Shown here in pieces: positions 11,407-24,146 of a stretch of DNA of 64,000 nt. This stretch comes from Ditylenchus dipsaci. Lineage: Eukaryota > Nematoda > Chromadorea > Rhabditida > Anguinidae. The DNA lies in assembly GCA_004194705.1 (NCBI GenBank), contig SADC01000098.1, positions 310,001 to 374,000 on the forward strand, written 5' to 3'. Position 1 is the stretch's first letter; every line of letters starts with the position of its first letter. The notes under the pieces were generated by a model. The model was not told the origin of the DNA, searched no databases, and was given only the letters and a program-made list of their open reading frames with translations. Made by a program: the position numbers and the translations under genes.

Positions 11407-12300
11407 AGTGTATCCAGGACTTTCTTAAGGACTCGATAATTTTGGCAACATTTTCGAAACCTATTGTAAAAGTCTTGCTCGTTTTAACTTATTGCGTTCA
11501 GAATCATATTTCGTGCTGGAATAAACAATGCAGGTTTCTAGGGCCTGATTGTAATACAGCGTGCGCAGTGGCGGAAGCGGAGGATGTGCTGGACCTTGAT
11601 GATCCTCTTCTGCCCTACTTCTTAAGTTAGGGCCTTCTGTTCCAGGGCCGATTTAAACCGTTCTATCGTGTGGTCAGGAGGGGCTCACAAATATTCTTCA
11701 CTTAAATGCCACAGGTCTCAGTGTTACCCTGGGCATCAGTAGGCAAGTTGTTCTGAAAAATGCACCATCTGGTAGTTGAAAAATTTTTGCGCCAACTCGG
11801 AACTGACCAGCACTTCCTCAAGAATCGAAAATATATACAATCAAAAAAGATCTCTTTGAGGTTCTGCAATAATAATTTTATTTAAAAAAAATTCAAAAAA
11901 GTTCGTTCGTAATTTTTTTCGAAAAAGTTTTTCGAAAAAGTTTATTCGTAAAATTCAATTAAATTCTGTTGAAATTGTAATTCCAAAAATCAATGAAAAG
12001 TGTTTTACATATTTATAAAAAAATATTTTGTAACCCATCAGCAAGAGCTTGCAAATTTCATTCAAAGACTGTCAAAAACCACTCATCAAATTCGTACGTC
12101 ATGATCTTCTGGACCAGCTGTCTATTAATTTTCGTATTACAGATAAGATTTAATTCTGTTTTAATTTTTACAATTTACTGGTTGGAAGTCGAAAATATCC
12201 TTTTTCAGTTAAATATATAAATTTTTCCCCATAATACATATTTTTCTCCCTTGTTTCCACAATCAATAAATTTTATAGTCGACATATTTTTATGTTTTCC
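11407..12300. other. Non-coding stretch, no clear feature
   Basis: No inverted repeat, splice-bounded frame or recognised motif. The region turns very AT-rich from 11860 to 12300. Confidence 0.4.
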
Positions 12301-12827
12301 TTCTTTGCTGCTTAATGGGAAAGGGTAAACCGGCCTTTCCAGCGAATAAAAGAGGAAGCCGGCCCTTGAAAACGTACCCATTGAAAAAAAAGCAAGGAAA
12401 GAGAGATGCTGGCTGTCTTCTCTGGTCGCATTCAGCATCCAGCACAACCGACCAAGGCCGACCTTTTTTCTCTTCGTCTCTTTTTCTATTGGCTGTCTCT
12501 GCTGTCGTTGTTGTCGATGATTATGGGATGCGGGTGGCGTCGGTCGTCCCTAGCAGCAGCAGGGCAGCCAGACAGCAAGGCAGGGAGTGTGTGTGCAAAG
12601 AGGTAGAGAAACGCCCCAAATTCGTCCTCCCTCCACCAGCCACCACCAACACACTCCCCCTATTTCCAATAGTGTCGGATTGGGTGTTGTCGAAAGAGAG
12701 AAGAAGAGTAATTCTGTCATTCACTTTATCTTCAAATTGATCGAAATTATTTTTCTGTATTCTAATTTGCTTGAATAGTTGCTACAACTACTGAGAATTG
12801 AGAAGTGATTTGGAAGAACTAGCAAAA
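12301..12827 (+). promoter_or_regulatory. Probable promoter/5' UTR of the unidentified gene
   Basis: An unusually GC- and CpG-containing block with pyrimidine-rich runs and ccccctatttcca, ending right before the ATG at 12828. A comparable block lies at about 24500-24830, 0.9 kb upstream of the tetraspanin start, and a third near 150-270. The long open frame here (about 140 codons from 12315) is low-complexity, and I read it as a by-product of the base composition. Function is inferred from position only. Confidence 0.3.
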
Positions 12828-15800
12828 ATGGATCAATGGTATTGTCGAGATCCGATTTCATCTACACAATCAGCCTCAAAACTCATTTTCAACATGGATA
12901 ACTGGTAATGTTATTTTTTCATTAGAAAGTGCGCTACTGAAATGTAATTGGTCACGCCGAAGAAAATATCCGGAGGGGCGAAAATTGCGCGCCAAAAATT
13001 GCAAGGCAATTTTTCAGTCAAATAAACAAAAATTCGAATAATTTTTCAAAGTCATAGCACTATTAGATAGCCCTGCCATTCTAGTTTCTTTGGAAGTGTA
13101 ATTTTTCAACATGTTCTCAAAATGTGGCACGAAAAACTAAATGTTTGAAACAAATCAGGAAACAGTTACGTTTTTCTGATTTGTTTTATACTTTTAGTTC
13201 TGCGTGTCACATTTTAAAAACACGTTTTAAAAAATTTAAAAAATGATGCCTCGAAAGAAACTACAATGACAGAGCTGATTAATAGTGTTTTCACTTTTGA
13301 AACAACTATTCAAATTTTCGCCTCTTTGAATATATTTGGCAAGCAAATTTTCGCCTCTCCAAATATCCGGTTGCCGGAAAATTCCTTATTAATTCTAAGG
13401 TAACTAGCAATTTTGAAAACAAAATGCTAGGCACTGTTAAGTATTGAGTGCTTATCTTGCCTTGGCCCCTTGTCGTTGTTTTATACAGGGAAAGTAACTA
13501 AAAGTAACTTTAAAAAAGATTTGTACTTTTATTTTGGACCCAACATTTTTTTATTTTCGAAGTTTTTAATTAAAATCTTTTTTGGTGCTCCAAAATCAAT
13601 AAGCGCTGTATAAAATGGCACTTTTGACGAAAAATGGCCAACTGTACTTTTTTTAAAATTTTGAGTTACGTACTGTTTTATTACTATTTTTAGGCTTCAG
13701 GCTTAGGCAAAGGTAGGCCAGTGTATGTCAGGACAGACTTAAAAATGAGTCTGAGGTATATTTGAGTCTGTCGTAACACACGCTGGCCTACCCTAGCCTT
13801 AGCGTAATAAGACCTAAAATACGACAGGAACGAAGGCGAAAAAACACTCATTTCTCGTTCAAGAACCAATTTTTTTTGTACCAAAACTACTGCCTACTTT
13901 TCGTTGGGTTTTGAAAACCATATTTCATTCTATCAAGGGACTCTTTGAATGTCATTTCGAGAAGCCTATCACGTAAACTTTTATTGCATATTCTTGCAGA
14001 GCTTGAAGGATTTTAGTGAAACTGGCCATTGAGTCAATATCACCACAAAAGGTTGTACAACGATTAAATCAAGGGTATGAAATGCTTATGATACGGCGTT
14101 TCATGGCTTTTGTTTTTATTCAATGTCATTTGTCCACGCAATTATAATTCCGAGTTGTGTTCAATTACAATTTAAAATGACCGCTAGAGTCGAGCAAACA
14201 TTTTGGTAGAAAAAAATCTATAAGTTCATAAACATTCGGTTAGAAATCAAGTCAAGTAACGGAGTGTTACTGAGATTAACGCTCCGTTATTTAATGATTT
14301 ATTCTAGTTAAATAATTTTCAATTCATAAATCATTTTGTGTACTAAATGCTAGAAAAAATTCTATGAACAAAAGACATTGAATACAAATTTTCAACAAAA
14401 ACCATGATGCCCGAATCATGGTTATTTCATAATTTTGATTTAAAATGGTTGTACTACTTTTGTGGTAGTATCGCCTCCAGGGTTTAACTTCAATAGGAAG
14501 TACTACATGATACACAAGAATATGAAATAAAATTATTCACGTCATAGGCTTCTTAAAATGACACCTCTAAGGGCATTGTAAGTTTTCAATCGACATCTAC
14601 TTACGCGCCCATCAAAAAGCTAACATAATTTTGTATAAAAAATTATGAAAAATTGTGTGGATCTGCCACTGTGAAGATTCAGTTAATTTCAGTGTGGACA
14701 TGAGTAGAGTCATCTACTCTCGACCCAGCCGACCACCAGATTCCTCAGGCCGGGAGAGTTATGTGTACCTTATGGACGGAGCTTCAGTCCGCAACATACG
14801 CGACCTGCCATTGATGATTTAGCGCCATGGAATTGTACGTTTATTTCGCTAAAAATTTGAGATGTTGATTATTTCGAAATTTAAAACTTTGCAGCTAGAA
14901 TTTGCAAATCTTCCACCAGATTTAATGCTATTCACACAGATGAATCTGGTCACATGTTCTGCGACGGTATATTGTCAGTGACACAGAGAATGTGCCGGAA
15001 AAATTGTTAGCTTGCTACTATTGCAACATCCCGTGTTCGGATTGGCTAAAAAGGTAGGCGCGAATTTTAAAATTATGTCTTTTTAAATTACTGAAAACAA
15101 AAGTTTTGATGTCTCCTATTCATACCGTGTAATTGGTCATTTTATGGATGAGCAAGTAGCCATACTCTTTTAGTTTAGATCAGAAATTATTTCTAAGACG
15201 ACCACGCTGACCACAGACCGGTTAAATTTATTTTGTTAAACTAGGTTTGACTATAGTCAAACCGAATAAAGGGATACCCCCCAAAGCTCGTTCCGCAGCT
15301 TGGTCCTACACTTTGTTTAGACCTCTTTTTGAATGTATTTGTCAATTCTGTTTTAACAGTATGGTTGCAAATATTGCAAGGATGCCAATTTCGCCGATCG
15401 TTTTTCAAATCTAAAAACTTTTTATTCGAAAAAGCAAAATCTCGATGAATGGACACCCCTTTTCAGAAATAGGTGTTCGCTTATCGAGGTTTAGAGTGAC
15501 AAGTTTTCAGATTTCGAAAAACGGTCGGCAAAAAAGCGATATTTGCGACCAGACTGTCAAAACAGAATTGACAAAAACATTCAAAAAGAGGGTAAAAAAA
15601 AGTTTCGGACCCAGCCGGGAATGAACTTTTGGGGGTGTATGTTTATCCAGGTTCGACTGAATTACGAAACCTGTTAAAATTTTTGATTAGAGAAATATTA
15701 ATTTGAATTTCTGGCAAATTTCTAACAGAAACAAATCCAAAGTCTTACAAATCCAAACAAATCCGCTCTTTTCGACCCACAAAAGTCTCCTATCTTGAAA

Positions 15801-18800
15801 CAAAAAGTCTCTTTTCCTGCAACAAATCGTAAAAACGAGTATTTCTCAGTGTTTTCCAACCGCGAAAATATTTTTTATAATTTACGTGTACCACTGAATC
15901 TCTAGTTATAATGAGGTATCATTTATTGCATCATCTTCAAAAATATAATAAAACAACAAAAGTATGAACCGAATAAGAACAACGCTTTGGTTCATACTTT
16001 TAGCTTTTTGTATTATATTAGAGAGAAATAATGCAATAAATGATACCTCATTAGAACTAGAGATTCAGGGCTCCATGTTAAACAAGAAAATATTTTTACG
16101 GTTGGAAAAACACTGAGAAATACTCGTTTTGCGATTTGTTGCAGGAAAGAGACTTTGTTGCAGGATAGTAGACTTTTGTGGGTCGAAAAGTATTTCACCT
16201 TAGCTTTGTGCGATATGCGAGACTAAATCACTAACTAAGCACACCTTTTTTTCGCTAAATATTCGCCTAACTAATGCTACAGTCAAACCTCGATAATCCG
16301 CCATCCCATGGGACCGATCCGAGGGTGGCAGATTATCGAGGTGACGGTTTAGCGGGGATAAACTTTTTGAGTTCTCTGACGGCCAACCAAACGGGCTTAT
16401 AGAGGGTGGCGGTGCGGGGTGGCGGATTATCAAGGTTTGACTGTATTAATTTACAACTTGATTTGATGAATTAATTTTTTTTGATAAATTTTAATTAAAA
16501 TCGCTCTCTGCGAAAATAGCAGAAAAGTTTGCAACGCATGAAAGAATTCATATTCTATTTAACCGAAAAAACAAGACAGCACAAATCTGGTCTTACACGA
16601 AAACCCGAACTCAAACTCTAACTCTAACTCGATGGTGTTCACGTACATCGAGTTAGAGTTAGAGGTCGAGCTTGAAAATGTTCATGTATATAGCTTAGAT
16701 AGCTCAGAACTCACTCCAAAGCCGTCTAAAGCCACTGAAAGTTAGTTTTTAGGAGGTCACTAAAATAAAATCCAAGTTATATGCATGAACACCTTCAATC
16801 CAACTCGAACTCTAACTCTAGGTACATGAACACCCTCGAGTTAGAGTTAGAGTTTGAGTTCGAGTTAGAGTTAGGATCAGAGGTGTTCACGTAACCAAAA
16901 TCCCGACTCTAACTCGAACTCTAACTCTAACAACGTGAACAAGCATAAAATTGTTTTTGTTTTTCTGTAACACATACAGATTACTCTAGTATAATAGCAG
17001 ATCCGATTTCAGATTTTCTATGCTTGTGATGGTCACAGAGAAGCTTGTTTACCTGGCACTTTTGCCGTCTTTGTCTACGAATTTGACCGTGCCGAGAAGT
17101 TGTACATCCGAGGCACCCTTCCTACACCCAGAACACATCTCGACAGTCCTTGCCTAGCAGAAATTTAATGCCAAATAGTGGTTTCCACTTCCACAACTTT
17201 CATCCACCCCACTTTCTGGAGGCATAGCCGAAAAAACCAGAGCATGATTGCTGGAGGCTTTGGCAACGATGTTTTTGAGACCCGAGCTGCTCTGGATGCT
17301 ATTTGTGGAGGCAGTGGTACTGCTGGCTTCAACATGGGCGACGGATCAGGATTTGGCGAGGAAGATGACTTCACAGAATTTTCTGACAGCAAGTTGGAGG
17401 AATTGCTCCAGTTGTCACAGGTAGAACTTTCTGCCTTTTATTCATGCACCTTCACCGTTTTTGTTATAAAAAATAAGAAGAAAAAATTCTTTGATGGCCT
17501 CCTTTTGAAATTTCAAAAAATTCCAATTATTATTCGTGTAACATATTTTTCTGATCTGCGTTAAAATAGACTTTATAAAAATGAGTTATGAGTAACTTGG
17601 GCAATATGTGTTTGTTTACAATATATATATTTTGCAAATATATCCTCTCAAGCTGGTGCACTCAATGAAAAAGGGCTACCAAATTATTACTGTGTCACTC
17701 TATTTACTCCCATTGGGACTTGTTTTTCAACTCCTGAAAAGTCTTCAAATTGTAATCGAAGATGGCCTTAACTATGAAATCCGAGTCAAAAAAGCATGGA
17801 TTAGAAGTTATTAGAGGGTATTGAATACGGTATATCGAGTTGCGCGAAAAGTCCTTGACGACCCTTGAGCGACTTGTACTTTGTAATCCGTTGCAATTTT
17901 TTTTCATACAACACGTGTCAAAAAGCGCCATTTTATATACAACTGAAAAATCATCCTAGTATAAAATTTCCCTGGGTTTTGATTTTGACTCAAGATAAGC
18001 ACCCACTCATCCACTCACCTCAGATTTGTGGTCAGAACTACGGAATTTTCGGTATTTTATACGAGAAATTCTACAGTTAAAGGACCATTGCCGTCTACGG
18101 CCACGGAATTTTGGACTTTTGAATTGGCGGGGACAGCTAAATTAATGCGAAATATTTTTTGAAAATATTATTTATTTTCATTTTAAATTATAATTCATGT
18201 GTATTGGTCGAAGCGAGTCTTCGGAACTATAAGTAAGTTGTAGTGCAGTGGTGTGTTTAGATCTTGTCTATCTTGCACTGTCAAGCAACGTTGGGCTCGA
18301 CTGTAGATGGTTCAAAATTTTGGAAAAATTTAATTTGCGAACCTAAATATTTCAAAAAATATTTTCGCAGTAATTTAGCTGTCCCCCGCCAAATTCAAAA
18401 AGTCCAAATTTCCGTAGCCGTACGGCAATGGTCCTTTAATAACGCACAGTTAACGACGGGCAAAATCTGACGGGGCAAAATCTGACTCAAGATGAGTGTG
18501 TTTATCCTGCATCGAAAAATTTAAGTTACGCCGTGTTATACAAAAGATTAACTGGCGATACTGGAATATAACCACCCACACCCCTCACCAAAAAACGTTG
18601 CTGGAATATACTGCCATCACCCTCCAGTCCCTAAGATTTTTAAAATCTACAATTATATGCCTTCTAGAGCAAACCACACGTAAACTTATGCTTAAATGTA
18701 TAAATACAGCGGATTTCACGGGACGAGCTATACAAACTTCGAAATTTCGGTCTTTCGATATTATCACTATATAAAAATTTCAGTTCCATGCCGACTCAAT

Positions 18801-21800
18801 GCAAAAGCCACCCTTTCAAAGTAGTCGCAGCGCTCTTGCACAGCAGCTCTCTCAGAACAATGGCAACGGCTATCCAAACAGCAAGCGAAGGAAAATGTCT
18901 CACTTACAGCCTGCCAATTTCACTCATCCTATAGCTTCTGCTTTACCCTGACTTTTGCAGATAATCTCTGAGGTGGGTTTAATTTTGACGAAATTCTATT
19001 AAATTATCTGAAGTATTTTGCAGATCTAGCTTTTTGAGGACACAAAAACTTTCGTGTTGTCTACATGTCTGATGCGATGCTCTCCAACTTCCAGCTCAAC
19101 TGTCTGTGTGAAGCCGAAAATTGACTGAACTATTTGAAAAAATGGATGAGAACATGACTGACATGGCCAGAGAGTTGTGTGGTGGATGTTTATTGCTTGA
19201 TACAGCCTTTCCAATTAGCAAATACTTTGTGACTATTCTATGGTTCAGGAATCCAATGTTTCTTCAAGAGGTAGGCATTTCACAAGGTCAATGTTTCATA
19301 ACGGCAACCCATCAAGTTCGTGCTCAAAAGGACAAATAAAAACAGACTTAAAAAAGGACGTTTCGCAAACTGGTTCATTCTGATTTATTATTTTTAATGA
19401 AAGAATCAGAAGCAAGATAAAAAATAGTTTCGCGAAATAACCAAAAAGTCGCAAGATTACTTTAAAAATTAGCTGTTATTTCACACTATAATGGTTACCG
19501 TAAATCTCTAATAGAGCCCCCTCTCTAATAGAGCCCCCCCCCATGATTTTGACTAGAGTTTCAGAGTTAGCACCATTTTTGATTGACAATCTCAGATTTT
19601 TCAGGATTGAAAATAAAGCCCCGGGGTCTATTAGAGGATTACGTTATTTTATACGGAAAGAAGTTAAAATGAAGCGAGCGTACTTGTTGCAGCGAATTTC
19701 GCGATTTGATTTTTGTAATTCAGTCTTCTTAATAAATTCATGGGTTTCTTCTAAATTAAATTTTGGCTTTGATGTTGCTTCCCAAAGTGCCTTGGTCTCA
19801 AATATGCCTTGGTCTCGCACGTTGGCTTTTTCGGGTGGGTAGACCAGTGCACCTTAAGATCGATCAAATGTATTTTCTGATTACATAACGGCAACAAAAA
19901 ATCGTTTAGCCGGTCTTAACACAGGCATTAATCTTTAGCCTTGATCTTAAGCACTAACTCTATACTTTTAAAATTAAACATCTTAATGATTACCGTTATC
20001 TTGATGTTAAAAAATCAATGAATTATATTTTTCGACGTTGAAAAATATTTTTGAGAAAAAATGAAAAAATTGAAAAATCGACACGTGGGAGACCAAGGCA
20101 TATTCTTGAAAGGGTGCCGATTACAAATATTGAGCCAAAATTTGTAAGTTACGGCCCATATTTTCAACTTCGTGAAAAAAACTAACTTTTTAAATAAATT
20201 CTAAGATTATAACAGATTATTACAGTGTGTATTTCTTGATTCAGGTGTTCTGTGCTCCGTCCATCCAGCGCAGTCCTGATCTTCATGAACTAAGACTAAG
20301 CCTAGCGACTATGAGTTCCTGCTAGGTGAATTGAGCAAAAGTTGGGCAAACAAGACAAAATATGCAGGTAAAGAAATAAATATCCCAAGGCAGTTGAAAA
20401 TCACAATTTTCAGGTCTGTTTTACTCCCGGAAAGTGTCAACCTGGACGCGCTCAGCCAACAGCCAGACATATTCCACTATCCTTGCATCAAACTCAACTG
20501 CACAAATGACTTCCGCACCTCTCTAGAGACCCGATTCGGCTTGTCTGAATCAGATTCTCTCAAACAAATAGTGGAGAAGAATTGTTTGGAGAAATAAACA
20601 CAGATGACTTGAACCAATCTACTGGTCTACTTATGCACTCAATTTGAAGTGTTTGTCAACAGCTAAGTCAGGTGGAGAAAAAGTGCCTGCTCCCTTCAGG
20701 ACTTGGTAAATTGATTTTTTTTGATGAAAATATCAGGCAAAAATAAGTAGTTTTATAGGTTAGGGGAGCAGTGTTTGCGTGAGCTCACTCAACGGAAAAT
20801 CTTAATAGTGAGAGGCTTAGTCGACTCTTATTATAACCCAACCGCTCGGGGCCAGACAAAGGATGCGTGTATCGTGAGCTGCGTTACATAGAACTTAATT
20901 TGACTGACTTCCTGCTGCTGGCATCATTTGAGGGTCGCGTTTGCAAGGATTTTGAACGCTATATAGCAAGAGTCCTCCATTCCACACTGCCCCAAATTTC
21001 ACTGCCCCCCCCTTACTGCCCAAAAAATGTCCTGAGTACCGTATTATCTCTAGTAAACGGTTAATCTCCACTTTGGGGTTTATATCTCAGCACAGAGTAA
21101 ATATTTTGTGAAGCTCTTTATTGCACTTTCTAAACTTTCACGATATTTACCGATTGCACTGTTCGGATTTTGGTTGAGCACTCGAAATCTCGAGACCGAC
21201 ATCAAATTTTCCAAAAAATAAACGGGCATGTCCGTTTAATGAGATAATACGGTATTTGCATTCTCATTCTCAGTACTGACCGAAAATCGAGTGAGTCCAA
21301 ACACTGTTAGGGTCTGAGCGAGAAACGAGAAAATAAATGTGAGCCAAGGAGACATTGAGAACGACAAACTCGAACGAAAAATTGAAAAAATTGATGAACA
21401 GTGAATTGATACCAATAAGTAATATCAATGAGTTACGGATCTCATTATCTTTTTAGAAAGCAACGTAAAGAATGCGTTATGTAAAGCACCTGAATCATAT
21501 TATTGGATGATGAATATTACAATTAATGTGTCTTTTACCTTAAGCATTTTTCAGGTTCCGTGAAAAGTGGATGGATTTTCGAGCGCCTGTCTCTAGCAGC
21601 TAGATTGAAGTCCGGATTTGGACCTACAGAAGTTGCCGATGTTAGAAAAATGACACTACAACTCAAGATATTTTATCGAGAAGGCTGCCATATTGATGGG
21701 ACCTGAAGATGAACTAGACCAACAACAAATTATTTCGGCTGTTGAAGAATTTCTACAGGTAAAAATTAGTCATATAGGCGTAGGAAATATAGGCGTAAGT

Positions 21801-22291
21801 GTATTAACAGATTATCTAATCATCAAACTATAATTTATTTTGAAATAAATCTTAGAAAAAATACTAATTTTATTTGTTCGAGCTACTGGTGAGTGTGCAA
21901 AGTCCTTGATCGACCAATTCACAGAATCAGATGCGAAGTTGTTGAAAAAACAATAGTGCTCAACCGAGCTAAAGATAATCTAAAAGCATCGCAAACACAT
22001 GGCTAAAGTCCAATCAAAAGAGAGAAACTTCTAGAGTTGCTTGTCTTATTTGCCAACACATGAAAATTTGTCCACCAGAGTGTTTAGACCCAGAATTTTT
22101 CACTGGTAATTCTAAGCTGCTATATCTTCAAATGCCATTCTACGGGTTTTAGGATTGAGCTGTCTGGAAAACTGGCCATGTTAAGCAAAGCTTATGAGCT
22201 GAGTTCACGCTGTCGAAGATGAGGAAAAAGAAATTCCGGAAGGTAGTGAGCAGACTAGCTTTACAGTTATTGACCATCCCAGCAAACGAGG
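12828..22291 (+). CDS. Unidentified multi-exon gene with slipped reading frames
   Basis: ATG at 12828 (MDQWYCRDPISSTQS...) runs to a donor at 12904, and the next exon at 14693 joins in phase (VDMSRVIYSRPSRPPDSSGR). Further coding-like, splice-bounded segments are 14893-15053 (Cys-rich), 17011-17421 (HREACLPGTFAVFVYEF, then a Gly-rich and acidic part, EEDDFTEF), 18782-18940 (Gln/Asn/Ser-rich with the basic run SKRRKM), 19024-19270 (LTELFEKMDENMTDMA), 20245-20400, 20413-20650, 21556-21760 and 22020-22291 (LSGKLAMLSKAYEL, FTVIDHPSKR). In at least five of them the frame must move by one base mid-exon to continue. I cannot name the family; the order suggests a nuclear protein. Either one gene with assembly indels or a young pseudogene; it may also be two genes. 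Confidence 0.4.
12962..13375. repeat. Foldback in the first intron of the unidentified gene
   Basis: Left phrases (aaatatccggaggggcgaaa, ctgccattctagtttctttgg) are mirrored at about 13250-13375 (ttttcgcctctccaaatatccgg, gaaagaaactacaatgacag). A tighter palindrome occupies the centre (about 13120-13220: gaaacaaatcag against its mirror). No coding capacity. Confidence 0.6.
13678..13808. repeat. Small palindrome of the taggcttaggcaaggtaggc phrase
   Basis: The two halves are mirror images: ggcttaggcaaaggtaggcc on the left and ggcctaccctagccttagc on the right. The same phrase is scattered near 762, 6310, 7060, 32850, 50500, 57240 and 57820, often inside larger foldbacks. Confidence 0.6.
15253..15657. 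repeat. TCGGCAAAATCGGAAT foldback (about 400 bases)
   Basis: The arms are mirror copies meeting near 15450. Diagnostic phrases are gccgatcgtttttcaaat (left) and gaaaaacggtcggcaaa (right), plus ccagactgtcaaaacagaat. The outer ends (gtcaaaccg.. and ..ggttcgac) are decayed. Confidence 0.65.
15772..16192. repeat. Long foldback, arms about 190 bases
   Basis: Starts cttttcgacccacaaaagtc and ends cttttgtgggtcgaaaag. The mirrored interior includes aacgagtatttctcagtgtt and gaggtatcatttattgca, with a short centre near 15970. No obvious target duplication. Confidence 0.75.
16280..16443. repeat. CAGTCAAACCTCGATAATCCG MITE
   Basis: TA-flanked, 164 bases. The terminal repeat cagtcaaacctcgataatcc is mirrored at the right (ggattatcaaggtttgactg). 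The word ggtggcagattatcgagg is repeated inside. Same end type as 5804-5988, 26515-26935, 28546-28719 and 29557-30414. Confidence 0.8.
16606..16940. repeat. Foldback built of TTAGAG/CTCTAA hexamer runs
   Basis: Both ends consist of aactctaactctaactcga type runs; the inner edges (about 16640-16672 and 16830-16872) hold the mirror gagttagagttagag. The motif gtgttcacgta occurs in both halves. The hexamer is TTAGAG with frequent TTCGAG changes, close to but not the nematode telomere repeat TTAGGC. Confidence 0.65.
18083..18437. repeat. AGGACCATTGCCG foldback
   Basis: Ends aaaggaccattgccgt and the mirror acggcaatggtcctt. The arms share ggaattttggacttttgaat and tggcgggg.acagctaaatt. The foldback at 49672-49858 has the same outer grammar (aaggaccatgg and gaattggcgggggaca), so the two are distant relatives. 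Confidence 0.7.
19496..19645. repeat. TACCGTAAATCTCTAATAGAG MITE
   Basis: A short member of the TACCGTATT end group. The word ctctaatagagcccccc occurs twice at the left, and the right end is mirrored (ccggggtctattagaggatt). Confidence 0.6.
19785..20125. repeat. Foldback with gccttggtctc words
   Basis: Left: gtgccttggtctcaaatatg, repeated once as gccttggtctcgcacg. Right: cacgtgggagaccaaggcat followed by attcttgaaagggtgcc. The centre is AT-rich. Confidence 0.55.
21038..21254. repeat. TACCGTATTATCTC MITE
   Basis: Ends taccgtattatctctagtaa and its mirror ttaatgagataatacggta. The interior phrase gttgagcactcgaaat is shared with 9467-9660. It lies between candidate exons of the unidentified gene. 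Confidence 0.7.
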
Positions 22292-22350
22292 TAAACATGA
22301 GTCATAAAAAAAGTTTCAGCTATTTTAATCTGAAAAAGTTTTCAATACTA

Positions 22351-22410
22351 TATACCGTAAAACTCTATTAAACGGACACCCTCCAATAAACGGGCACCCT
22401 CAAGGACCTA
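22351..22410. repeat. Left part of a TACCGTAAAACTCTATTAAACGG element
   Basis: Begins taccgtaaaactctattaaa, with the word aaacggacaccctcc repeated once. It is cut off by the insertion of the Tc1-type element; a matching right end was not found with certainty beyond 24147. Confidence 0.5.
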
Positions 22411-24146
22411 CAGTTGCGGAAAAGTTACCGCCCGATCAGAATTTTCACATTTTTTTGAGAAAAACTGTTTGAATTTAATTATTTTTCAAACGGAAGAGAA
22501 AACGAATAGACAGTCTTGTAGAGAATTTCACGCTCTACAAACTGGTATTTTTGTTCAAAAGATTCATTTAAAATTTATGCAAAAATCGCAAAGTTTGAAA
22601 CAATGCAAAAATAAGGTCACGAAAAAGTTACCGCCGATAACATTTCCTTGTATTTTGTGGTGGTTTTATGAATTTTCATGTGTATTATGTTTAGATGCGT
22701 CCTAAATCGATTGATCAAGTTACGGAAATGCTTATCGTTTGCTTAACGACACAGATGAAAGATGGAGCTTCACAAGAATCGCTGATCACGTGGGATACCG
22801 AAGGAAAGTGTTCATGATGCTTACCATCGCCAAAGAATCCGAAGTGCACAAAAAGGATGGCGGCGAGAAGACAAGTGGCAGGTAGCATTATAATTAACTA
22901 GGCACACGATGACATCAGTAGTTGTTGCAGGTCGACCGAATGATTGCTCGAAAATCGAGGAGAATCCAAAGCTTACGGCCACTGAAATTCGTTAAGAGCT
23001 AAAGTTGGATGACATAACGTGCGCACAGTACAGAATCGTCTCATTGAGGTTAATTTTTAATATTTACCGTGTTGATTGATGTTTTTTAGGTTGGTCTTTT
23101 GGTCGTCGTCCAGCCGAAAAGCCGTTTATATCACCAAAGAATGTCAAGAACGTCTCAGTTTTGCGAAGGAACATCAAAATTGGACTCTCGATCAATGGAA
23201 GAGCGTGCTTTGGTCGGATGAATCGAAGTTCAACATGATCGAAGTGATGGAAAAGGTTGGATTTTGTTTTTTCTTTTTCGTCGTAAACAATGTTTTAGTT
23301 ATTTAAGGCGTCCGGTTAATAAGCGCTTCGATCCAAAGTACACAAAAGGCACCGTTAAATTTGGTGGAGGAAACATTATGGTCTGGGGCTGTTTCTCGTG
23401 GCATGGACTTGGACCTCTCAGACTGGTGAATGGCAAGATGGATCGGTTTCAGTATCAACAGATCTTTTCGGAAACAATGCTCTCTCATTTGGAACATCTT
23501 GAAAACTCGCATCCGGATGAAAACTTGGTACTAGTAGATTAACTCCTCTCTGACCTTTATTATTCGTGACTTTTCTAGATCTTCCAGCAGGACAACGATC
23601 CAAGCACAAGGCCAAGACATCACAAAATGGCTCCAGGACAACAGCGTCGATGTTATGCAATGGCCCGCTCAATCTCCAGACCTAAATCGATCGAGAATCT
23701 GTGGTATGAAGCTGAACGAAGAATGGTGGGCACAAGCACAAGAAGTCGGACGAACTATTCAAAGCGGTGAAGAAAGCATGGGAGTCGATTCCGAAAGAAC
23801 CTGGAAAAGCTCGTGGAGTCAATGCCAGAAGATGCCAGGCTGTTATTGATTCTAACGGATATGCTACAAAATATTAAAATGCTGTTTTGGTGCGTTGTTT
23901 GGAATAAAATGTTATCGGGCGGTAACTTTTTCGTGACCTTATTTTTGCATTGTTTCAAACTTTGCCATTTTTTTGCATAAATTTAAATGAATCTTTTGAA
24001 CAAAAATACCAGTTTTGTAGAGCGTGAAATTCTCTACAAGACTGTCTATTTCGTTTTCCCTTTCCGTTTGAAAAATAATAAATTCAAACAGTTTTTCTCA
24101 AAAAATGTGGAAATTCTGATCGGGCGGTAACTTTTTTCCGCAACTG
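22411..24146 (+). mobile_element. Tc1-type transposon, full length but decayed
   Basis: Ends cagttgcggaaaagttaccg and its mirror, TA target duplication at 22409-22410 and 24147-24148. The terminal inverted repeats are about 220 bases (to about 22635, and from about 23910). The transposase region runs from the ATG near 22694 to about 23850: a helix-turn-helix part (WSFTRIADHVGYRR, readable only after a frame change), LWSDESKFN with the first Asp, GGGNIMVWGCFSWHGLGPL, QQDNDP with the second Asp, and SIENLW with the Glu. Small introns are likely at about 23223-23310 and 23541-23579. At least three one-base frame breaks separate these motifs, so it cannot encode a working enzyme, although both ends are intact and could be mobilised in trans. 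Confidence 0.92.

Noticed and set aside
12315..12740. 141-codon open frame on the plus strand
   Set aside because: Low-complexity composition, overlapping open frames on both strands, and it sits immediately before a better-supported ATG; read as promoter/5' UTR sequence.
12828..22291. Assignment of the unidentified gene to NF-kB (Gly-rich region followed by a basic run) or to SPT20
   Set aside because: Only composition and a few isolated residues agree; the domain cores cannot be aligned by eye.
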